Positions 1 to 4,502 of a stretch of 5,804 nt of DNA are shown piece by piece. A program made the translations under genes and the position numbers. Source of the DNA: Pseudomonadales bacterium (GTDB lineage: Bacteria; Pseudomonadota; Gammaproteobacteria; Pseudomonadales; UBA7239); assembly GCA_020443005.1 (NCBI GenBank), contig JAGRJA010000130.1, forward strand, positions 1 to 5,804. The letters run 5' to 3'. How positions within the stretch are numbered: the first letter of the stretch is position 1; every line of letters begins with the position of its first letter. Below the pieces are notes generated by a model, which worked only from the letters and a program-made list of their open reading frames with translations, was not told the DNA's origin and did no database searches.

Positions 1-10
1 AAGGAAACAT

Positions 11-60
11 AAAATCATAAAAAACCCGGCACCCCTGTTCAGGAGCCGGGTTTTCTTTTG
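11..60. terminator. Bidirectional rho-independent terminator
   Basis: A perfect 10-bp inverted repeat, AAAACCCGGC (21-30) against GCCGGGTTTT (45-54), encloses a 14-nt loop. That loop can form a further CCT/AGG pairing. On the minus strand the stem is followed by TTTTTTATGATTTT, so it ends transcription of the secreted-protein gene whose TAG stop is about 23 nt upstream. On the plus strand it is followed by TTTTCTTTT, so it can also stop transcripts arriving from the left, suggesting a convergent gene there. Confidence 0.9.
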
Positions 61-77
61 GGTTGCCGCAATCAGAG

Positions 78-2642
78 CTAGCGCTGAATCTGCCAGTCGG
101 TATTGCTGTAAAGCCCGACCGGTGTGTTGCCGGTGACTACGCCATTCTGAAGGGTGAACAGTCGCCAGACACCACTGCTGTTTCTGAGTAACAGGTCGCT
201 GTCACCATCACCGTCGAAATCGCCTTCGGTCTGCAGTAAATAGTCCGTATTCTGATAGGGGTAGATCGCTGCTGCGCCTGCTACCGCATTATTCTGAAAA
301 CGATACAAGCGCCATTTCCCATTCAAGGTGTTCCGAATAATGACATCATCATCGCCATCACCGTCAAAATCACTGGACACCTGTGGCAGGTAGTCACCTG
401 AGGCATAGATTTCACCGATACCACTGAAACCTGTAACTGCACCGGACTCCACAACAAAAAGCCGATATTTACCGTCACTCCCTCTTAACACGAGGTCATC
501 GTCCAGATCACCATCAAAATCGCCAACAAATGCCAACTCATACGAAAGGTTTGACCAAAGGTAGAAACTTCCAACCGAGGACACCGCCCCGTTCTCCATG
601 AAAAACAGCTTCCACTTGCCGTCGGTATTGTTTCTGATGAGGATATCTTGATCACCATCGGCATCAACATCCAGCGCCGCCTTGAAGGCATAACTTGTTG
701 AGGCATACAAAGCCAACGACACATCGCTCACCACTGCACCATTTTCCGTGATGTAAAGCCGCCATTGCCCATTACTGCTATTTCGCAACAACACATCCTT
801 ATCGAGGTCACCGTCGGCATCGAAATTGACGACATGCTGCCACTGTGCGGCAGTAGACAAGGCAAAGCCGGCATTGCCAGTCACAGCCCCATTCTGCATC
901 GAGAACAAACGCCACGCATTACTCCCTGAACTTCTCAGCAATACATCATCATCACCATCGGCATCAAAATCACTTTCACCGGTTGACGACAATAGCAGAA
1001 CAGGTATGGATACATTATCAATCCAGCCTGCATCGTCACCGGAGGAAGCAGAACCATCCTTGCTATACACCCATTTGAAAGTATGCTGACCGGCAGTCAC
1101 GGGGTAACTGGCTGCCACCCAACCTGTAGAACCGGACCATGAACCCTGCCCAACATCATCAATATAGAATGACAGGAAATCGTAACCGGCCTCACTACTC
1201 ACCTTATAGTCAAAGCTTATGTTGCCGGCCTCACACAAAGACGATACTTCAACACCTGATGTCTCATTATGCGTAATTGAACCACTTCGCAAACTCACCT
1301 GGCCTTCAGATCGCCGGGTGTTATCAACGGACCAGTTCGCCTGTGTCCCGGCAACCTGTTGCCAACCAACTGGAAAAACCTTGTTCAAGGGAAACAGTTC
1401 TACAGGCAAATTCGGATCTGATGGATGAGTGTCAAGCGTCAGTCCAGTGGTTGAGTCGCTTTCACTTTTACCCGGGTTCCAACTATCCGGGTAGCCATCC
1501 CCATCTGTATCAAGGCTCGCTGCAATGTCTTCAGGAAAGGCATCCAGATAAGTCAATCCGGTCGTTGAATCTGCGGCACTTTTGCCACTATTCCACTGAT
1601 CAGGAATGCCATCGCCATCGCCATCCAGAGACGCTGCGGGATCATCAGGGAATGCATCACTTCCATCGAGGTAACCATCGCTGTCAGTATCCACATCAAC
1701 ACCGGAACTAACTAGAAAAATCCCGGAACTTCCAACAACAAGAAAACGACTGCCATCCCAGGTAATACCTTTCAAGGTTGATGTTGTTGGTGATGTCTGG
1801 GCAGACCAGGCTACGCCATCCGGACTGCTCCGTATCACACCACCAGACCCAACGGCCATAAAGGTGCTGCCATTCCATGCAATGTCATACAGGGTTTGGG
1901 CAACACCGGTATCAGTTTCGACCCAACTAACGCCATCCACACTGACAACCGCAGCCCCGTTGTTGCCAACGCCAACGAATCGTCCATTTCCCCAAGCCAT
2001 TCCGTTGATTGCATCACTGCTGCCGTTTGTCATGGTATACCTTGCTGTCCAGCTCGTTCCCGAACTACTGGTCGCTATACCTCCGGCAGCATCACCCAGA
2101 GCAAACTGACTCCCGCTCCATGCGATCGACTGTGGATAACCGGAAGCCGAAAAACTCTCATTCTGCCAGGTAATGGCATCAGCACTGGAGCGCACTGGCG
2201 AAGAGAAAGGCCCTATAGCCAGAAACTGGCTCCCACTCCAAATCACTTCCTCCATATAATTCCACCCACCCGCACTCCTCGATGTCCAGTTGATGCCGTC
2301 AGGGCTCGTCGCTATCGCCTCTCGCACCGAGGCTCCACCCCCACCTACTGCAACGAATTGACTACCCGTCCATGTCACATCATTGTAAAAAGTATTCACG
2401 AGCCCTGAAGTGTTGGAAGAGAGCGCCCAACTGGTACCACCGTCACCCGATGTCGCCACCACATCGCCATTACCCACTGCAACATAGAGTGAAGCATTCG
2501 CGGCAGCAATGTTATTCAGCGTTCCGGCACCAGGTACAGAGGATGTCGTCCATGTAAGGGCTCCGGCAACAAGGCTGAATGAACTTAGCAACACAACTAG
2601 CCCGGCTTTGAGGAGAAAACAAAACCTGATATAACCGATCAT
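78..2642 (-). CDS. Secreted multidomain protein: Asp-box propeller, TSP3 calcium repeats, MAM-like domain, FG-GAP/VCBS repeats
   Basis: The frame is open from a TTG at 2711, but I place the start at ATG 2642 (854 aa). This puts a clean signal peptide at the N-terminus (residues 1-28, hydrophobic core, likely cleavage after VAGA). A GAGG lies 11 nt upstream; GTG 2645 is an equally good start with 8-nt spacing. Residues about 29-314 hold six or seven repeats pairing a W-x-GS-x-F strand with an Asp-box-like turn (TSPDGINW, SSPDGVAW), as in BNR/sialidase-type propellers. Residues 316-412 are thrombospondin-type-3-like repeats rich in DxDxDG. Residues 415-548 form a MAM- or jelly-roll-like domain ending in GWIDNVS. 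Residues 558-854 are six FG-GAP/VCBS repeats (DFDGDGDDDVIIR type). There is no membrane anchor and no recognisable sorting tail, and no catalytic motif was seen. A calcium-stabilised extracellular binding or adhesion role is inferred only. Confidence 0.9.
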   Translation of the reverse strand: MIGYIRFCFLLKAGLVVLLSSFSLVAGALTWTTSSVPGAGTLNNIAAANASLYVAVGNGDVVATSGDGGTSWALSSNTSGLVNTFYNDVTWTGSQFVAVGGGGASVREAIATSPDGINWTSRSAGGWNYMEEVIWSGSQFLAIGPFSSPVRSSADAITWQNESFSASGYPQSIAWSGSQFALGDAAGGIATSSSGTSWTARYTMTNGSSDAINGMAWGNGRFVGVGNNGAAVVSVDGVSWVETDTGVAQTLYDIAWNGSTFMAVGSGGVIRSSPDGVAWSAQTSPTTSTLKGITWDGSRFLVVGSSGIFLVSSGVDVDTDSDGYLDGSDAFPDDPAASLDGDGDGIPDQWNSGKSAADSTTGLTYLDAFPEDIAASLDTDGDGYPDSWNPGKSESDSTTGLTLDTHPSDPNLPVELFPLNKVFPVGWQQVAGTQANWSVDNTRRSEGQVSLRSGSITHNETSGVEVSSLCEAGNISFDYKVSSEAGYDFLSFYIDDVGQGSWSGSTGWVAASYPVTAGQHTFKWVYSKDGSASSGDDAGWIDNVSIPVLLLSSTGESDFDADGDDDVLLRSSGSNAWRLFSMQNGAVTGNAGFALSTAAQWQHVVNFDADGDLDKDVLLRNSSNGQWRLYITENGAVVSDVSLALYASTSYAFKAALDVDADGDQDILIRNNTDGKWKLFFMENGAVSSVGSFYLWSNLSYELAFVGDFDGDLDDDLVLRGSDGKYRLFVVESGAVTGFSGIGEIYASGDYLPQVSSDFDGDGDDDVIIRNTLNGKWRLYRFQNNAVAGAAAIYPYQNTDYLLQTEGDFDGDGDSDLLLRNSSGVWRLFTLQNGVVTGNTPVGLYSNTDWQIQR
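81..971 (-). repeat. Six FG-GAP/VCBS repeats with a 150-bp period
   Basis: The C-terminal 297 residues of the secreted protein contain six copies of a calcium-loop motif, DxDxDGDxD(V/L/I)(L/I/V)(L/I)R, followed by a W/Y-(R/K)-L strand and an (N/S)(G/N)AV turn. Counted on the frame, the conserved Arg that ends each motif recurs exactly every 50 residues (150 bp). Copy two has two extra residues inside its Asp loop, compensated by a shorter stretch before it, so the spacing holds. Repeats of this class build beta-propellers, with calcium bound in the Asp loops. Confidence 0.85.
1407..1697 (-). repeat. Thrombospondin type-3-like calcium-binding tandem repeats
   Basis: This segment encodes a short lead-in unit (DVDTDSDGYLDGSDAFP) and two 37-38-residue units matching SLDxDGDGxPDxWNxGKS, then xxDSTTGLT, then a proline-acidic linker. 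The Asp spacing matches the calcium-wrapping TSP3 fold. It bridges the N-terminal propeller and the central beta-sandwich, a usual position for such a rigid calcium-dependent linker. Confidence 0.8.
1704..2558 (-). repeat. Asp-box (BNR-like) propeller repeats
   Basis: The repeat unit, about 39-47 residues long, has a strand such as VTWTGSQFVAVG, VIWSGSQFLAIG, IAWNGSTFMAVG or ITWDGSRFLVVG, alternating with an Asp-box-like turn such as TSPDGINW, SVDGVSW or SSPDGVAW. Six turns ending in Trp are visible, and a first strand (ASLYVAVG) makes seven strands, which fits a six- or seven-bladed propeller. I saw no sialidase catalytic signature, so a binding or structural role is more likely than hydrolysis. 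Confidence 0.7.
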
Positions 2643-2662
2643 CACTATCCACGCCTCATAAA

Positions 2663-2703
2663 AAGTCAGTTGACTTATTCTATGCCTGGTGCAGACGAGC
2701 CAA
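2663..2703 (-). promoter_or_regulatory. Possible promoter and operator-like dyad of the secreted-protein gene
   Basis: On the minus strand, TAGAAT (2682-2677) is a fair -10 box. TTGGCT (2703-2698) is a poor -35 with a short 15-bp spacer. Just downstream, around the predicted transcript start, lies the 14-bp dyad AAGTCA-GT-TGACTT (2663-2676), which could be an operator. The dyad is outside the coding region only if translation starts at 2642-2645, as proposed. The promoter match is weak and could be chance. Confidence 0.25.
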
Positions 2704-2854
2704 TTTGACAAACATCAAGCTGCAATAAAAATTCCCCCTGCTCACCAGGCAACGATGTGACAACAGTCTTCCCGCCGATGTTCTGTGTCTGCCCCGCCAT
2801 GACCGGTCTGACAAACTAAAATCCTGAACGACCCGCCCAACACGGTCACCCAAC

Positions 2855-2882
2855 TTGCACCCGTCCGCAAAACCCGTAGACT
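2855..2882 (+). promoter_or_regulatory. Possible sigma-70 promoter for the 128-aa gene
   Basis: TTGCAC (2855-2860) and TAGACT (2877-2882) are separated by 16 bp and lie about 27 nt upstream of ATG 2909. The -10 matches 4 of 6 and the -35 only 3 of 6 consensus bases. It is the best candidate I see in the divergent intergenic region 2643-2908, which otherwise holds only the dyad at 2663-2676 and an 8-bp palindrome (GACCGGTC, 2801-2808). Confidence 0.3.
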
Positions 2883-2908
2883 GAAACCTGCCACAAATGA
2901 GATGAAAC

Positions 2909-3295
2909 ATGAACCCTTCTGAAACATTGATTGCCCAGATCACCCACATCGCCCAGGAAGCGGCGATTGGCCTCTTGGCCAAAACCGGTACCGTTCAACC
3001 TTTCGGCGTAATCGTCATTGATAACGAACCCGCCCCGATCACCTATTTCCCGGCAGAAGAAAACCCGAAAGCCAGCTTTGCCCAGTGGCTGGACAGCGTA
3101 ACACGAGAGGTAAAACACCGGGTCAGCGAAGGTGATGTAAAGGGTTTTGCAATTGTTACTGCAATGGAAAAAGGCCAGCAAAAAGTCTTTGCCGTTCAGA
3201 TTGAAGCTGCGGGCAATGCCTTTGTACTGATATACCCTTATTCAAAAAACGATCAGGGGCAATGGGTGGTTAAAGAACCTCAACGCGCCGGTTAA
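2909..3295 (+). CDS. Hypothetical small soluble protein (128 aa)
   Basis: I do not recognise this protein. It starts at ATG 2909 with a weak purine-rich ribosome site (GAGATG) just upstream, ends at TAA 3293-3295, and is followed about 30 nt later by a strong terminator, so it looks monocistronic. It has no signal peptide and no membrane segment. The N-terminal third reads as a helix (ETLIAQITHIAQEAAIGLLA). After that come beta-strands (FGVIVIDNEPAPITYFP), a central helix (SFAQWLDSVTREVKHRV) and two hydrophobic strands (GFAIVTAM, VFAVQIEAAGNAFVLIYPY). This suggests a compact alpha+beta cytoplasmic fold. It contains no cysteine and no obvious catalytic triad or metal motif. It is divergent from the secreted-protein gene and convergent with the MtgA-like gene, so context gives no function. 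It is probably a real gene because of its fold-like pattern and the terminator. Confidence 0.8.
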   Translation: MNPSETLIAQITHIAQEAAIGLLAKTGTVQPFGVIVIDNEPAPITYFPAEENPKASFAQWLDSVTREVKHRVSEGDVKGFAIVTAMEKGQQKVFAVQIEAAGNAFVLIYPYSKNDQGQWVVKEPQRAG

Positions 3296-3320
3296 CCTGC
3301 GCAGAAACACTTCGTTATGA

Positions 3321-3350
3321 AACAAAAAACCGGGCAGTGCCCGGTTTTTC
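3321..3350. terminator. Bidirectional rho-independent terminator between convergent genes
   Basis: A perfect 11-bp stem, AAAAACCGGGC (3325-3335) with GCCCGGTTTTT (3339-3349), closes over a 3-nt loop (AGT). U-rich runs occur on both strands. It sits between the plus-strand 128-aa gene (stop at 3295) and the minus-strand MtgA-like gene (stop at 3369), and serves both. Confidence 0.92.
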
Positions 3351-3368
3351 ATATCAGGGGAAGAGGCT

Positions 3369-4292
3369 TCACTCAACTGCTTTTGCGGCTCTTCTTGCTT
3401 CCCGCTCGGCTTTTTTACGCGCCCGCTCCTCTTCCTTGGCGGCTTTTTCTTCAAGCTTTTTCTTCATGTCATCACTCATCGGTGTTAACAGAACGCCGTC
3501 ACGATGCGCCTGGATATACTTGCCACACTGCTGGTCTTCACCCATCAGGGCGCGGATCGCATACATCATGGCGCGCATTTCCTTGCCGCGCGGGTTGATC
3601 ATGAAACCTTCCATACCATTGGCAGCCAGCATGGCGACATAGGTGCGGTTCAGCAGCGCACGGTGCGGCATACCAAAACTGACATTGGAGAGACCGCAGT
3701 AAGTGCGAATCTCCGGGAACTCGGATTTCATCATCTGCAGCAATTCAAAACTGATGGTGCCGACATTGTCATCGGTACCGATTGGCAGGATCAGCGGGTC
3801 GATCCACAGGTTGTGATCGGCCACACCGGCATCACGGGATTTCTTCACCAGCTCCTGACATATCTTGAAGCGGCCTTCGGCAGTATGGTTGATGCCATCA
3901 TCATCCATCAGCAGCGCAACAATACCGGTATTGTATTTGGCCGCTACCGGCAGCAGCTTGTCGGGGCTGTTACCTTCGTTGGTGATCGAGCTGATGATCG
4001 GCACCTGGCCTTCCCAGTCGAAACTTTCGAGTGTATGGATGATGGCCGGCGGGTTGGAACTGTCGAGTACCAGCGGCACATCGGTAACCTCGCGAACGGT
4101 TTCAACCATCCACGGCAGATCAATCATTTCATCACAGCCGGTGACCTGTGCATTGAGGTCAAGGTAGTCGGCATCCGCTTCTACCTGCTCCATGGCAACT
4201 TTCTGAATCCACGCTTTATCGTGGTTTTTTACAGCTTCACAAATCGCGGGAATCGTCGCGTTGAGGGATTCACCGATAATCACTACGGCCAT
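3369..4292 (-). CDS. Methyltetrahydrofolate:corrinoid methyltransferase, MtgA-like (pterin-binding domain)
   Basis: This gene encodes a 307-aa cytoplasmic pterin-binding TIM-barrel protein of the MtgA / methyl-H4folate:cobalamin methyltransferase family. These enzymes move a methyl group between a corrinoid protein and tetrahydrofolate. Visible motifs are IGESLN (6-11), DYLDLNAQ (42-49), VLDSSN (75-80), DPLILP (165-170), GLSNVSFG (200-207) and FMINP (230-234). They correspond to the folate-binding strands and the Asn seen in such enzymes. The start is ATG 4292, preceded by GGAGAG with 4-nt spacing; a TTG six codons upstream is open but lies before this ribosome site. Residues about 274-307 form a Lys/Glu/Arg/Ala-rich tail, probably an extended helix, beyond the usual domain. 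It lies downstream of the MtmB-like gene, so a role passing its methyl groups to folate is inferred. A general dihydropteroate synthase is unlikely given the motifs and context. Confidence 0.88.
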   Translation of the reverse strand: MAVVIIGESLNATIPAICEAVKNHDKAWIQKVAMEQVEADADYLDLNAQVTGCDEMIDLPWMVETVREVTDVPLVLDSSNPPAIIHTLESFDWEGQVPIISSITNEGNSPDKLLPVAAKYNTGIVALLMDDDGINHTAEGRFKICQELVKKSRDAGVADHNLWIDPLILPIGTDDNVGTISFELLQMMKSEFPEIRTYCGLSNVSFGMPHRALLNRTYVAMLAANGMEGFMINPRGKEMRAMMYAIRALMGEDQQCGKYIQAHRDGVLLTPMSDDMKKKLEEKAAKEEERARKKAEREARRAAKAVE

Positions 4293-4296
4293 GCTT

Positions 4297-4302
4297 CTCT
4301 CC
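4297..4302 (-). promoter_or_regulatory. Ribosome binding site deciding the MtgA-like start
   Basis: GGAGAG on the minus strand lies 4 nt before ATG 4292. It selects this ATG over the in-frame TTG at 4310, which would place the Shine-Dalgarno inside the coding sequence. Confidence 0.8.
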
Positions 4303-4320
4303 AGTTTCAATTTTTTACAA

Positions 4321-4347
4321 TCAGGCTGTCAGTTACAGCAAGCCTGA
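4321..4347. repeat. 7-bp inverted repeat in the MtgA-like leader
   Basis: TCAGGCT (4321-4327) and AGCCTGA (4341-4347) form a perfect dyad around 13 nt. On the minus strand an overlapping alternative hairpin (GCTGT-AACTG-ACAGC) uses part of the same arm, so the two folds exclude each other. It lies between the upstream terminator and the MtgA-like ribosome site. It could be an operator or an RNA switch element; nothing else in the sequence decides between them. Confidence 0.4.
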
Positions 4348-4354
4348 GGTATAC

Positions 4355-4399
4355 AAAAATAAAAAAACAGGCACACAGATCAAGCTTTTCTGCATGCCT
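4355..4399 (-). terminator. Intrinsic terminator between the MtmB-like and MtgA-like genes
   Basis: On the minus strand AGGCATGCAGA (4399-4389) pairs with TCTGTGTGCCT (4379-4369) in an 11-bp stem with two G-U wobbles and a 9-nt loop. It is followed by G, seven T, A and five T (4368-4355). This is a good intrinsic terminator on this strand only. It would stop or attenuate transcription leaving the MtmB-like gene before the MtgA-like gene. The stop codon of the 34-aa ORF lies in its loop. Confidence 0.7.
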
Positions 4400-4484
4400 C
4401 CTGCAAGATACGCTGACAAACCGTTTCCGGTTTAGGCAACATATCTGTCATCACCAGATGCCGGAGTGTCATGACCGCTGCCAT
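4380..4484 (-). CDS. Possible 34-aa small protein or leader peptide
   Basis: This short ORF runs from ATG 4484 to TGA 4382-4380 and begins 18 nt after the MtmB-like stop. GAGGGAG (4495-4489) lies upstream at proper Shine-Dalgarno spacing. The product starts MAAVMTLRHL and ends PETVCQRILQEACRKA, a plausible amphipathic helix with two cysteines; I recognise no family. Its ribosome site and start codon are inside the 5' arm of a perfect 11-bp hairpin (4463-4492), so initiation would probably need ribosomes finishing the MtmB-like gene to melt it. Its last codons form the 5' arm of the terminator at 4369-4399, and its stop codon is in that loop. This geometry suits a leader peptide that controls readthrough. 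An ORF of this length can occur by chance, so the ribosome site and position are the main support. Confidence 0.45.
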   Translation of the reverse strand: MAAVMTLRHLVMTDMLPKPETVCQRILQEACRKA

Positions 4485-4492
4485 GACACTCC
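4463..4492 (-). promoter_or_regulatory. Perfect 11-bp hairpin covering the small ORF's ribosome site and start codon
   Basis: GGAGTGTCATG pairs perfectly with CATGACACTCC around an 8-nt loop, 10 nt after the MtmB-like TAA. On the minus-strand transcript the 5' arm holds the GGAG of the Shine-Dalgarno and the ATG at 4484. No T-tract follows, so it is not a terminator. It is either a translation-gating hairpin or a 3'-end stabiliser of the MtmB-like message. Confidence 0.65.
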
Positions 4493-4502
4493 CTCACACA
4501 CT

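Noticed and set aside
1277..1711. 144-codon plus-strand frame and other plus-strand frames over 485-2557
   Set aside because: These are shadows of the repeat-rich secreted-protein gene; compositions are His/Ser/Pro-rich and none has a convincing ribosome site or domain.
2643..2711. Upstream TTG start giving an 877-aa secreted protein
   Set aside because: It would put 23 polar residues before the signal peptide and place the promoter-like sites and dyad inside the coding region; ATG 2642 or GTG 2645 fits better.
4333..4395. 20-aa hydrophobic ORF on the minus strand (MQKSLICVPVFLFLYTSGLL) beside AGGAGG
   Set aside because: Only one nucleotide separates AGGAGG from the ATG, too close for initiation, and the frame is mostly the T-tract of the terminator.
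4293..4502. Cobalamin riboswitch in the spacer of a corrinoid-related operon
   Set aside because: No B12-box-like sequence or expected multi-stem layout was found; the hairpins are local and explained by the ORF and terminator.
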